A DNA stretch of 21,096 nucleotides from Pseudobutyrivibrio sp. UBA1225. Its GTDB lineage: Bacteria > Bacillota > Clostridia > Lachnospirales > Lachnospiraceae. The notes under the pieces are model-generated. The model saw only the letters and a program-made list of their open reading frames with translations, was not told where the DNA came from and ran no database searches. The position numbers were made by a program, and so were the translations under genes. The stretch is taken from the NCBI GenBank assembly GCA_002309345.1, contig DBWZ01000074.1:1-21096 (forward strand), in the 5' to 3' direction. Position 1 is the stretch's first letter; each line of letters starts with the position of its first letter. Of the stretch, positions 1 to 8,337 are shown one piece after another.

Positions 1-1
1 T

Positions 2-481
2 TTCTATCAGTATTGGAGAAATGTTGCAGATGCAGATGTTTTAAAATGCATCCGAATGCTTACATTCCTTCCAATCGAGCAAATCAAAGAGATGGATTCT
101 TGGGAAGGTGCAAAGCTCAACGAGGCAAAGGATATCTTAGCCTACGAGCTTACACAGATGGTGCACGGTACAGAAGAAGCAGACAAAGCAAAAGAAGCTT
201 CAAAGGCTTTATTTGCAGGAGGTGCTAATTCCGAAAATGTACCAAGCCACACTCTTTCAGATGAGGATTTCAGAGATGGCAAGGTAGACATCCTTCAGAT
301 TCTTGTTTCAGCTGGTCTTACATCAAGCCGAGCAGAAGCTCGTCGTGCGGTGCAGCAGGGCGGTGTTTCAGTAAACGGAGACAAGATATCTGATCCATTT
401 ACAGCATATGAAAAGACAGCATTTGCGGATGAGTTCCTCATCAAAAAGGGAAAGAAATCATTCTGCAAGATTACAGTATAG
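2..481 (+). CDS. tyrS: Tyrosyl-tRNA synthetase, C-terminal part (5' end outside window)
   Basis: The reading frame is already open at position 2, so the gene starts left of the window. About 159 residues are visible. The first part (FYQYWRNVADADVLKCIRML, then FLPIEQI) matches the alpha-helical end of the bacterial TyrRS catalytic domain. The last ~70 residues are an S4-type RNA-binding domain (ILVSAGLTSSRAEARRAVQQ followed by GGVSVNGDKI), the usual TyrRS C-terminus that grips tRNA-Tyr. The enzyme charges tRNA-Tyr with tyrosine in the cytoplasm. The HIGH and KMSKS motifs lie outside the window. A hairpin terminator follows the stop codon by 20 bases, so this ends a transcription unit. In this group tyrS is commonly controlled by an upstream T-box, but any such element would be outside the window. 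Confidence 0.95.
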   Translation, partial: FYQYWRNVADADVLKCIRMLTFLPIEQIKEMDSWEGAKLNEAKDILAYELTQMVHGTEEADKAKEASKALFAGGANSENVPSHTLSDEDFRDGKVDILQILVSAGLTSSRAEARRAVQQGGVSVNGDKISDPFTAYEKTAFADEFLIKKGKKSFCKITV

Positions 482-501
482 TTAGGCAAAACAGTTAATA
501 G

Positions 502-535
502 AAGGTGTCAGGGCGGCTTGCTCTGGCACCTTTTG
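502..535 (+). terminator. Rho-independent terminator after tyrS
   Basis: Bases 502-511 (AAGGTGTCAG) pair with 523-532 (CTGGCACCTT), allowing one G-U pair. The loop is 11 bases and a short T run follows at 531-534. It sits 20 bases past the tyrS stop. The upstream GTG at 505 that could open the next frame lies inside this stem, which argues against it as a start. Confidence 0.75.
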
Positions 536-542
536 AAAAATT

Positions 543-547
543 GGAGG
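543..547 (+). promoter_or_regulatory. Ribosome-binding site that fixes a TTG start
   Basis: GGAGG lies 8 bases before a TTG codon at 556. It supports TTG at 556 as the start of the PAP2 gene. The in-frame GTG at 505 is buried in the tyrS terminator and has no such site. Confidence 0.7.
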
Positions 548-555
548 AATTAAAA

Positions 556-1119
556 TTGGTAGAAAAAATAGGTAATGTTTTTTATTTTCAGTGGGAGCAA
601 GATTTACTACATTGGATTCAAGGAATCAGAAATCCTATGCTAGATTCTATAGTCCCAAAGATTACATCCCTGGCTAATTACGGACGCTTTTGGGTGGCGG
701 TAGTTTTTTTACTCTTAATAATACCCAAGCATAGAAAGCTTGGTTTGCAATGTACAATTGCAATAGCTATATCAGTAATTCTATGTAACATAATTATAAA
801 GCCGCTTGCTATGAGAGCACGACCATGTTGGTTAGAGCCAGATTTATTACAATTAATTAAAAGTCCAAAGGATTATTCATTCCCATCAGGACATACAAAT
901 ATCAGCTTTGTTGTGGCGGCATCGGTTTTTTCTAGAAACAAAAAGCTTGGTATACCCCTTCTTGTAATAGCAGCTTTAATAGGCTTTAGCCGAATGTATG
1001 TCTTTGTTCATTGGCCAACAGATATACTTTGCGGAATGTTAACAGGAGTGATTGGTGCATTTAGCGCTTATATGATTGTTAATTACATCAACAAGAGGAT
1101 GGGAAAAACGATAAACTAA
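556..1119 (+). CDS. PAP2-superfamily membrane phosphatase
   Basis: A 187-residue integral membrane protein if started at the TTG with a GGAGG site 8 bases upstream. It carries all three PAP2 signature blocks: KPLAMRARP (residues 82-90, the KxxxxxxRP pattern), PSGH (110-113) and SRMYVFVHWPTD (145-156, the SRxxxxxHxxxD pattern). The catalytic set is therefore present: Arg89, His113, Arg146, His152 and Asp156. Several hydrophobic segments surround the motifs. Family members remove phosphate from lipid phosphates such as undecaprenyl pyrophosphate or phosphatidate, with the active site facing outward. The substrate cannot be read from the sequence; undecaprenyl-PP phosphatase (BcrC-like) is one possibility. 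No clear terminator separates it from the next gene. Confidence 0.88.
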   Translation: MVEKIGNVFYFQWEQDLLHWIQGIRNPMLDSIVPKITSLANYGRFWVAVVFLLLIIPKHRKLGLQCTIAIAISVILCNIIIKPLAMRARPCWLEPDLLQLIKSPKDYSFPSGHTNISFVVAASVFSRNKKLGIPLLVIAALIGFSRMYVFVHWPTDILCGMLTGVIGAFSAYMIVNYINKRMGKTIN

Positions 1120-1231
1120 AATAGTGGAAAACTCTTTAATATACCTAGCAAAATGTAGAAAATTATAAAATCTTATGATAAAATCAAAAGGTTTAAAGGG
1201 GATTTTTTTCCTAGGGGCAGGAGGTAGAAAT

Positions 1232-1588
1232 ATGGGCTTTTTAGACAATTTATCAGATAGCATTGCAAACACAACCAGAGACATTAGTAAAATGGCTCAA
1301 AATGCAGGAGATATGACGAAGCTCCAATATGATAAAAAGGTTAAAGAGGGGGAACTTTCAAAGCTTTACGAACGACTTGGTCGTAAGTACTATCAAGAGC
1401 ACTCAGACGAGGATAGCGAGATTATCAAAGAAATCAAAGCTGCAAATCTTCGTATCGAAGAAATCGCCAAAGATATTATGCTCTTAAAGGGAGGCAAGGC
1501 ATGTCCACGCTGTGGCACCCTTGTTAAAAACGGCGCCAAATTCTGCAGTGCTTGCGGAGAAAAAGTTGACGATATTTTTGAAGATTAG
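1232..1588 (+). CDS. Small helical protein with a C-terminal zinc ribbon
   Basis: A 118-residue protein. The start at ATG 1232 is set by AGGAGG at 1219-1224, seven bases upstream; the longer frame opening at 1175 has no comparable site. The first ~85 residues are charged and predicted helical (repeated Lys/Glu, with GELSKLYERLGRKYYQEH inside), likely a short coiled coil. The end has two CxxC pairs about 12 residues apart (CPRCG and CSACG), a classic zinc-ribbon layout. No transmembrane segment or signal peptide is visible. Its stop codon overlaps the ribosome-binding site of metG, so the two are probably co-transcribed. I do not recognise a specific function. Such zinc-ribbon proteins are often annotated only by domain. 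Confidence 0.8.
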   Translation: MGFLDNLSDSIANTTRDISKMAQNAGDMTKLQYDKKVKEGELSKLYERLGRKYYQEHSDEDSEIIKEIKAANLRIEEIAKDIMLLKGGKACPRCGTLVKNGAKFCSACGEKVDDIFED

Positions 1589-1598
1589 GAGTTAGAAA

Positions 1599-3566
1599 AT
1601 GGGCAACAAAGGTAACTATTACATTACTACTGCAATCGCTTACACATCAGGTAAGCCACATATTGGAAATACTTATGAAATTGTTTTGGCTGATAGTATT
1701 GCTCGTTTCCGTCGCCAAGAGGGATACGATGTATTTTTCCAGACAGGAACAGACGAGCACGGTCAGAAAATCGAGCTCAAGGCAGCTGATGCTGGCATCA
1801 CTCCAAAGGAGTTTGTTGACAGCGTATCTAGCCAGGTTAAGTCTATTTGGGATTTGATGAACACATCATATGACAAGTTCATCCGTACTACAGATGAAGA
1901 CCATGAAAGACAAGTTAAAAAGATTTTCAAGAAGCTATACGACAAAGGCGATATTTATAAGAGCTCATATGAGGGACTTTACTGTACACCATGTGAGTCA
2001 TTCTGGACAGAGTCACAGTTAGTTGATGGTAAGTGCCCAGACTGCGGCCGCGAAGTACAGCCAGCCAAGGAGGAAGCATATTTCTTCAAGATGAGCAAAT
2101 ATGCAGATAAGCTCATCGAATATATCAACACACATCCTGAATTTATTCAGCCAGTTTCTCGTAAAAACGAGATGATGAACAACTTCCTTCTTCCAGGGTT
2201 ACAGGATTTATGTGTCAGCCGTACTTCATTTACATGGGGTATTCCTGTTGATTTCGATCCAAAGCATGTAGTTTATGTATGGCTCGATGCCCTTACAAAC
2301 TATATAACAGGTATTGGTTATGATTGTGACGGTGAGTCTACAGATCAGTTCAAGGCTTTATGGCCAGCAGATCTTCACCTCATCGGAAAGGATATTATCC
2401 GTTTCCACACTATTTATTGGCCAATCTTCTTGATGGCTTTAGACCTTCCACTTCCTAAGCAGGTATTTGGTCATCCATGGCTTCTTACTAAGTCGTCTGA
2501 CGGCGAAGACGACAAAATGTCAAAATCAAAAGGAAATGTTATCTACGCCGACGAATTAGTTGAATTATTTGGAGTAGATGCAGTTAGATATTTCGTGCTT
2601 CACGAGATGCCATTTGAAAATGATGGTGCCATCTCTTGGCCACTTATGGTAGAGCGCGTAAACTCAGACCTTGCAAATACACTTGGTAACCTTGTGAACC
2701 GTACAATTTCAATGAGCAACAAGTATTTTGGCGGTATAGTTGAAGACAAGGGTGTTGCCGAGGATGTTGATGCAGATCTTAAATCAGTTGTCACAGGAAC
2801 AGCCAAGATAGTTGAAGATAAAATGGCTGATCTTCGTGTGGCTGATGCAATCACAGAGGTATTCAATCTTTTCAAGAGATGCAACAAATATATCGATGAG
2901 ACTATGCCTTGGGCTCTTGCCAAGGATGAGACAAAGCAAGACAGACTTTCGACAGTTCTTTACAACCTTGTTGAAGGAATCTCAATTGGTGCTTCTTTAC
3001 TTAAGGCATTTATGCCAGAGACATCTGAAAAGATTCTTGCGCAGATTGGTGCCAAGGAAGTTGCTTACGATGAGCTTTCAACCTTCGGTCACTATGTAAA
3101 TGGCGACAAGGTTACAGACAAGCCAGAGATTCTCTTTGCTCGTCTCGATTTAGATGAGGTTATGGCAAAGGTTGCAGAGCTTCATCCAGAAGAGCCAGAA
3201 GAGGAAGACGATGAAGAAGGAATTGACATCGAGGCAAAGCCAGAAATCACATTTGACGATTTCATGAAGATGCAGTTCCAAGTTGGAAAGATTATTTCTT
3301 GCGAGGCAGTAAAGGGCTCTAAGAAGCTTCTTTGCTCACAGGTTAAAATCGGTTCTACTACAAAGCAGATAGTATCTGGAATCAGCAAATTCTACTCTCC
3401 AGAAGAAATGGTTGGAAAGAGAGTAATGGTTCTCGTTAATCTTAAGCCTGCTAAGCTTGCAGGAGTATTATCAGAAGGTATGCTTCTTTGTGCAGAGGAT
3501 GCAGACGGCAACCTTGCACTTATGACACCAGAGAAGGCAATGCCTAGTGGAGCAGAAATCTGCTAA
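1599..3566 (+). CDS. metG: Methionyl-tRNA synthetase with C-terminal tRNA-binding domain
   Basis: A 655-residue class I aminoacyl-tRNA synthetase that charges tRNA-Met, including the initiator. The HIGH-type motif is HIGN at residues 21-24 and KMSKS is at 306-310. A single zinc knuckle is formed by Cys129/Cys132 and Cys146/Cys149. The anticodon-binding helical domain follows (with WALAKDE near 433). An acidic linker rich in Glu and Asp (about 530-550) leads to an EMAP-II/Trbp111-like OB-fold domain (about 555-655, with FQVGKI and SEGMLL). That domain dimerises the enzyme and helps bind tRNA in many bacteria. The length is normal for the Bacillus/Clostridium form. TAGGAG overlaps the stop codon of the upstream gene. 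The metG-tatD-rsmA order is the conserved Firmicutes arrangement. Confidence 0.97.
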   Translation: MGNKGNYYITTAIAYTSGKPHIGNTYEIVLADSIARFRRQEGYDVFFQTGTDEHGQKIELKAADAGITPKEFVDSVSSQVKSIWDLMNTSYDKFIRTTDEDHERQVKKIFKKLYDKGDIYKSSYEGLYCTPCESFWTESQLVDGKCPDCGREVQPAKEEAYFFKMSKYADKLIEYINTHPEFIQPVSRKNEMMNNFLLPGLQDLCVSRTSFTWGIPVDFDPKHVVYVWLDALTNYITGIGYDCDGESTDQFKALWPADLHLIGKDIIRFHTIYWPIFLMALDLPLPKQVFGHPWLLTKSSDGEDDKMSKSKGNVIYADELVELFGVDAVRYFVLHEMPFENDGAISWPLMVERVNSDLANTLGNLVNRTISMSNKYFGGIVEDKGVAEDVDADLKSVVTGTAKIVEDKMADLRVADAITEVFNLFKRCNKYIDETMPWALAKDETKQDRLSTVLYNLVEGISIGASLLKAFMPETSEKILAQIGAKEVAYDELSTFGHYVNGDKVTDKPEILFARLDLDEVMAKVAELHPEEPEEEDDEEGIDIEAKPEITFDDFMKMQFQVGKIISCEAVKGSKKLLCSQVKIGSTTKQIVSGISKFYSPEEMVGKRVMVLVNLKPAKLAGVLSEGMLLCAEDADGNLALMTPEKAMPSGAEIC

Positions 3567-3685
3567 GCTGATTATAAGTAGCCATTAGCATGACAATGTC
3601 CTAGTTATTCTGAAAGGAATATGTAGTGACTGAAAGAAAACTAGGTATTGTCTGCGTAAATGGCGAGAGTATTATGAGGTATGGA

Positions 3686-4468
3686 ATGATTTTTGAGACA
3701 CACGCTCATTATGATGACGAGAAGTTCGACCAAGATAGAGTCGAACTTCTTTCTAATTTATTAAAGGAAAATAACATAGGAAAGGTTGTTAACATTGGCG
3801 CAAGCTTTAGAGGCTGTAAGGATTCTTTAGAATTAGCAACTCAGTATGAGGATGTCTATGCAGCTTTGGGAATTCATCCAGAGGTACTTGAGGATATGAC
3901 CGACGAAAACCTTGATTGGATAAAGGCAAATGCTTCAAACCCAAAGGTTGTAGCTATCGGCGAAATAGGTCTAGATTATTACTGGGTCAAGGAAGAGGAA
4001 CAAAGAGCAAAGCAAAGAATGTGGTTTAACAAGCAGCTTGATTTAGCAAAAGAACTTAATCTTCCTGTAGTAATCCACTCTAGAGATGCAGCAGAAGACA
4101 CTTTTAACACAATTGTTGGGTATAATACTCAAGAAAACAAAGGTATTGTCCATTGCTATTCTTACTCAAAAGAACTAGCATTAGAGTATGTAAAGATGGG
4201 TTGGTACATAGGTGTTGGTGGAGTGGTTACATTCAAGAATGGTCGTAAGCTTGTTGAAACAGTTGAGGCGATACCACTAGAGAGCATAGTTCTTGAGACG
4301 GATTGCCCATATATGGCACCAGAACCATACAGAGGACAGCGCAATTCTTCACTATACCTAAAGTACATTGCAGAAAAAATTGCTCAAATCAAAAATATCA
4401 GCGTGTCTGAAGTTGAGCAAGTAACCTATGAAAACGCTCTTAGAATATATTCAAAAGTTAAAGGATAA
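3686..4468 (+). CDS. tatD: TatD-family metal-dependent nuclease
   Basis: A 260-residue TIM-barrel amidohydrolase-fold nuclease. The metal ligands are in the expected order: His6/His8 (THAH), Glu93 (GEIGLDYY), His131 (VIHSRDA), His156 (IVHCYSY) and Asp206 (LETDCPY). TatD proteins are Mg-dependent exonucleases/AP-endonucleases linked to DNA repair and RNA quality control; the exact role here is not shown by sequence. I chose ATG 3686 because family members begin at this MIF-THAH block and TGAGGT ends 5 bases before it. An in-frame GTG at 3626 with AAGGA upstream would add 20 residues unlike the family, and it cannot be excluded. The stop is 4 bases before rsmA. Confidence 0.92.
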   Translation: MIFETHAHYDDEKFDQDRVELLSNLLKENNIGKVVNIGASFRGCKDSLELATQYEDVYAALGIHPEVLEDMTDENLDWIKANASNPKVVAIGEIGLDYYWVKEEEQRAKQRMWFNKQLDLAKELNLPVVIHSRDAAEDTFNTIVGYNTQENKGIVHCYSYSKELALEYVKMGWYIGVGGVVTFKNGRKLVETVEAIPLESIVLETDCPYMAPEPYRGQRNSSLYLKYIAEKIAQIKNISVSEVEQVTYENALRIYSKVKG

Positions 4469-4472
4469 GATA

Positions 4473-5327
4473 ATGGCATACTTAAGTAATCCAACTTACA
4501 CCAAGGCCGTACTTGAGGCTCATGGTTTTTCATTTCAAAAGAAATACGGACAAAACTTTCTCATAGATGGAAATGTCTTAGATAGCATTATAGATGCAGC
4601 AGGTATTACCAAAGACGATTTTGTTCTAGAGATTGGCCCTGGAATTGGAACCATGACTCAAAGACTTTGCGAAGAGGCAAGAGAGGTTGTGGCAGTTGAA
4701 ATCGACAAAACTCTTATTCCGATTTTGGATGACACCTTATCTACCTACAAAAATTGGAGTGTCATTAATCAAGATATTCTAAAAGTAGATATCAATGCTC
4801 TAGCAATGGAGAAGAATGGTGGTAAGCCAATCAAAGTAGTGGCGAATCTGCCATATTACATAACTACACCTATTATCATGGGACTATTTGAAAGTCATGT
4901 TCCACTTGAATCTATTACCATCATGATTCAAAAGGAGGTGGCCGACAGAATGAAGGAAGGTCCAGGATCTAAGGAATACGGGGCTCTTTCTTTGGCGGTT
5001 CAATACTATAGTAATCCAGAAATAATTTGTGAGGTGCCACCAAGCTGCTTTATGCCGCAGCCAAAGGTATCAAGCACGGTGATTACTTTAAAGTGTCATC
5101 GCAAACCGCCGGTTGAATGCGACGAAAAGCTGTTGTTCCAAATCATCAGGGCATCCTTCAATCAAAGAAGAAAAACCTTACAGAATGGACTCAGTAATGG
5201 TCTTCATTTCTCAAAGGAGCAAATAGCTGAGGCAATCGAAAAAGCAGGATTTAGTCCGACCATCCGAGGGGAGGCTTTATCTCTTGAAGATTTTGCTAGG
5301 CTTACAAATATTTTAAAGTCGTTATAG
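4473..5327 (+). CDS. rsmA: 16S rRNA dimethyladenosine transferase RsmA (KsgA)
   Basis: A 284-residue S-adenosylmethionine-dependent methyltransferase that dimethylates two adjacent adenines (A1518/A1519 in E. coli numbering) in helix 45 of 16S rRNA during 30S maturation. Visible motifs are GQNFL near residue 26, the SAM-binding loop LEIGPGIGT (glycine at 55) and the catalytic NLPY (125-128). The C-terminal helical domain contains RASFNQRRKTL, typical of the family. The start is ATG 4473: AAGGA lies seven bases upstream, inside the end of tatD, and the protein then starts MAYLSNP as in relatives. A longer in-frame opening at 4428 overlaps tatD and is less likely. In many Firmicutes rnmV sits between tatD and rsmA, but here the gap is only 4 bases. 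Confidence 0.96.
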   Translation: MAYLSNPTYTKAVLEAHGFSFQKKYGQNFLIDGNVLDSIIDAAGITKDDFVLEIGPGIGTMTQRLCEEAREVVAVEIDKTLIPILDDTLSTYKNWSVINQDILKVDINALAMEKNGGKPIKVVANLPYYITTPIIMGLFESHVPLESITIMIQKEVADRMKEGPGSKEYGALSLAVQYYSNPEIICEVPPSCFMPQPKVSSTVITLKCHRKPPVECDEKLLFQIIRASFNQRRKTLQNGLSNGLHFSKEQIAEAIEKAGFSPTIRGEALSLEDFARLTNILKSL

Positions 5328-5363
5328 AAAGAATCTAAAGCTTATACTTGGAGAGCAGACAAT

Positions 5364-6971
5364 ATGGATGTTGGCGGCTATAGCAGAGAGGTTCAGCTTC
5401 TCATAAGCGAAATACAAAAGAATAGAGGCAAAGACCCAAACGCTGTACTCAAAGCCAGCGAAAAGTTGTTAGCCTGCGGAAAGGGCATGAAAGACGATGC
5501 CTTGATAGGCTACGCTTATTTTTCAAGAGGCGAGACATATTATCTTTTAAATGACGCATCAAATTTTTATTCTCAGATGTTATCCTGCATGGGACCAATG
5601 GAACGTGTCAAAGAATGGGGATACGTGGCAATGGCCAATAACATGCTGGGAATTGTTTCTCTAAACCGTGGTAATGCGCCCTTTGCGCTTGACTATTTCA
5701 TAAAGGCAATCAGCATTTGTCAGGAGTATTCATTGCCAGACATAGAGTGGATGATTCACATGAATCTAGGCTCTCTTTACTTAAATATCGAAGAATTTCA
5801 AAAATCAATCTCACACACTGAAATAGCATATAGATATCTTCTTGACCACAGCAACATGGAAGGCTACATCGAAAACATAACAGCCATCATGCTTGGTATG
5901 GGACGAGCTTACCTAAAGCTAGATAGAGAAGAAAAATACCTAGAGATGGAAAAGAAGCTAAGATGTGATTGCTTGCCTTATCTGCAAGACATGGATAAAA
6001 TCGTCATCTATTGTTTTTTTGCCAGGGTGCATCAGGCAATTGGAGAAAACGATGCTAGAGATTACTGGATAGATATGGTAAATAAAAGTACCAGCACGAG
6101 CATGCCTATTCTAGATGTATTCGACGATTTCTTTGATTATTTGAGTATGCTTTTATCTACAGAGAAGTATGATGATTTTTTCAAGGCGTATACTGTTTTA
6201 GATGATTTAACAAAGCACACTACAATTAAAAACCTTGAGCGAAAGCTTCTCACCCTAAAGATTAGATACTACAGAAGAGTAGGACAGATAGAGGAATACA
6301 AAATAGCATCTGTTTTATACTTCGAGCTTTCCGAATTTATGGAGCGAGAAAACAGGCTGATGGTGAGCAACATGATCGTAATGCGTAATTCGTATATGGA
6401 GCTTACACAAATCAATCGAAAAGTCGAGGAGGAGAATACATTTTTACAAAAACGTTCGGAGACTGACCCATTAACAGGGATGTATAATAGGCTGAAGCTT
6501 AACGAATATAGCGATGAAGCCTTTGAGAAGGCTCTCATAAACAGGGCGAGTATAGCGGTAGAAATCCTAGATATAGATTTCTTCAAGCAGTATAACGACA
6601 ACTACGGACATCAAGCCGGAGATGATTGTATCAAGTTTATCGCATCAAAGCTTATGGATTTATCTAACGAACCAGGAGTGTTTACAGCAAGATACGGTGG
6701 CGATGAATTCGTAATTATTTATGAGGGACTTTCACGAGAGAAGGTAGAGGAAAAAGCAAATTGGCTTAGAAACGAAATATATGAAGCCAACTGGGAGCAT
6801 CTTTTTTCTCTTACCGACAATAGAGTTACAATTTCACAGGGTATATGTTATGGAATACCTGTTAGAGACGCAAGTTTATTTGCCTATCTGCAGGGTGCAG
6901 ACAAAATGCTATATGAAGTAAAGCAGCAGAGCAGAAACGCTATTAAAATCTGCGATGCTTCAGAATTATAA
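5364..6971 (+). CDS. TPR-containing diguanylate cyclase (GGDEF protein)
   Basis: A 535-residue protein without membrane segments or signal peptide. Residues ~1-320 are helical and repeat-like, with TPR-type segments (for example GYAYFSRGETYYLLND and AMANNMLGIVSLNRGNAPFA), then a short coiled coil (about 340-365). The GGDEF domain spans ~365-530. It has the entry motif DPLTGMYNR (Asp368), the metal/substrate block DIDFFKQYNDNYGH and an intact GGDEF at 445-449. These features predict synthesis of cyclic di-GMP from two GTP. The RxxD inhibitory site usually found five residues before GGDEF is absent (EPGV at that place), so product inhibition may be missing. The TPR part is probably the sensory or partner-binding input. 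A ribosome-binding site (GGAGAG) lies 8 bases before the ATG. It follows rsmA by 36 bases with no visible terminator. Confidence 0.9.
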   Translation: MDVGGYSREVQLLISEIQKNRGKDPNAVLKASEKLLACGKGMKDDALIGYAYFSRGETYYLLNDASNFYSQMLSCMGPMERVKEWGYVAMANNMLGIVSLNRGNAPFALDYFIKAISICQEYSLPDIEWMIHMNLGSLYLNIEEFQKSISHTEIAYRYLLDHSNMEGYIENITAIMLGMGRAYLKLDREEKYLEMEKKLRCDCLPYLQDMDKIVIYCFFARVHQAIGENDARDYWIDMVNKSTSTSMPILDVFDDFFDYLSMLLSTEKYDDFFKAYTVLDDLTKHTTIKNLERKLLTLKIRYYRRVGQIEEYKIASVLYFELSEFMERENRLMVSNMIVMRNSYMELTQINRKVEEENTFLQKRSETDPLTGMYNRLKLNEYSDEAFEKALINRASIAVEILDIDFFKQYNDNYGHQAGDDCIKFIASKLMDLSNEPGVFTARYGGDEFVIIYEGLSREKVEEKANWLRNEIYEANWEHLFSLTDNRVTISQGICYGIPVRDASLFAYLQGADKMLYEVKQQSRNAIKICDASEL

Positions 6972-7047
6972 GTAAAAGATTTTTGTAGGTGTATTAATAA
7001 GAATCATTCAAGATTTAATTATTACATGGGGAGCGAGGAGGAGTTTT

Positions 7048-8337
7048 ATGAGAGATATTGGTTGGGTTAAAGATTCAATGTTTTACCACATCTATCCGCT
7101 GGGAGCCTTTGGATGCCCTAGAGAAAACAAAGGCGAGAGTACAGCCGGACATCGAATCCTAAAGTTAATAGATTGGATTCCACATCTTCTAGACATAGGC
7201 ATCAACGCCATATATTTAGGTCCGATTTTTGAGTCAGGCACACATGGTTATGATACCTTCGATTACTACAAGCTAGATAGTCGTTTGGGCACCAATGATG
7301 ACCTGAAAAAGGTGATAAAAGCCTGCCACGCAAGCGGTATAAGAGTGGTGTTAGACGGCGTTTTCAACCATGTAGGAAGGGGTCATGCTGCTTTTTTAGA
7401 TGTCAAAGCAAATCGGGAAAACTCTAGCTACCGAGGCTGGATTGCCGGTCTAAATTTTGGAGGAAACAACTGGTACAACGATGGATTTTCATACGATTGT
7501 TGGTCCGGAGCACAGGAGCTTGTTAAGTTAAATTATGGATGCCCAGATGTGAATAACCACATTTTAAATGCGGTATCAATGTGGATAGATGAGTTTGATA
7601 TCGACGGCCTTCGTCTTGACGCAGCAGATTGTATTCAAAGAGATTTCTTCAAGAGATTAAAATCCTTCACAGAAGAAAAGAAACCAAGCTTCTGGTTGAT
7701 GGGGGAAATCATTCACGGTGACTACAACATCTATGTAAACAACGACATGCTTGATGCTGTAACCAACTATGAATGCTGGAAGGGAATATACTCTAGCCAC
7801 AACGACCACAACTATTTCGAAATAAACTATGCCATGAGACGTCAGTGGGGTGATGGTGGCTTGTACCAAGGAAAGTATCTGTACAACTTCATCGACAATC
7901 ACGATGTAAACAGAATATACACTCTTCTAAAAGAAAAAGAAAACATTTATCCTTGCTATACTTTGCTTTACACAATGCCAGGAATTCCATCAATCTATTA
8001 TGGAAGTGAGTGGGGAATAGCCGGAGACAAGAAATCTGGAGACGGAGACTATGCCCTTAGACCAGCCATAGAAATTAATAAGATGTCTAACCCAGATTTG
8101 ATAGACCACATAAAAACCTTGGCACAGATTCGAAAAGAAAATGAAGCTATCAAATGTGGAAAGTATCAAGAGGTGCAGGTAAAAAATGAAACCCTGGTGT
8201 TTGCCAGAGTTTTAAATGATAAATATGCCCTTGTGGCCTTAAACAACACTCCTGAAACCAAACATATGGAATTTGATTATGATGGTTTTCACTATGAGTT
8301 TGACCTAGAGCCACATGGTAGCAAAATATTAAGATAA
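7048..8337 (+). CDS. Cytoplasmic GH13 alpha-amylase-family glycosidase
   Basis: A 429-residue (beta/alpha)8-barrel glycoside hydrolase of family 13. The four GH13 regions are intact: DGVFNH (103-108), GLRLDAAD with nucleophile Asp191, LMGEI with acid/base Glu220, and DNHD with Asp286. A short all-beta C-terminal domain follows (about 370-429). There is no signal peptide or membrane anchor, so it should act inside the cell on maltodextrins or glycogen-derived glucans. At 429 residues it is compact, lacking the N-terminal domain of typical cyclomaltodextrinases. The precise specificity (alpha-amylase, maltogenic or oligo-glucosidase) cannot be assigned. GAGGAG lies a few bases before the ATG. 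The gene ends directly against the convergent acetyltransferase, with no base between the stop codons. Confidence 0.92.
   Translation: MRDIGWVKDSMFYHIYPLGAFGCPRENKGESTAGHRILKLIDWIPHLLDIGINAIYLGPIFESGTHGYDTFDYYKLDSRLGTNDDLKKVIKACHASGIRVVLDGVFNHVGRGHAAFLDVKANRENSSYRGWIAGLNFGGNNWYNDGFSYDCWSGAQELVKLNYGCPDVNNHILNAVSMWIDEFDIDGLRLDAADCIQRDFFKRLKSFTEEKKPSFWLMGEIIHGDYNIYVNNDMLDAVTNYECWKGIYSSHNDHNYFEINYAMRRQWGDGGLYQGKYLYNFIDNHDVNRIYTLLKEKENIYPCYTLLYTMPGIPSIYYGSEWGIAGDKKSGDGDYALRPAIEINKMSNPDLIDHIKTLAQIRKENEAIKCGKYQEVQVKNETLVFARVLNDKYALVALNNTPETKHMEFDYDGFHYEFDLEPHGSKILR

Noticed and set aside
1161..1179. Promoter before the zinc-ribbon gene (TATAAA or TATGAT)
   Set aside because: No acceptable -35 at 16-18 bases for either box; the region is simply AT-rich.
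3626..3685. N-terminal extension of TatD from GTG 3626
   Set aside because: The extra 20 residues do not resemble the family start, and ATG 3686 has its own ribosome-binding site; kept only as an alternative.
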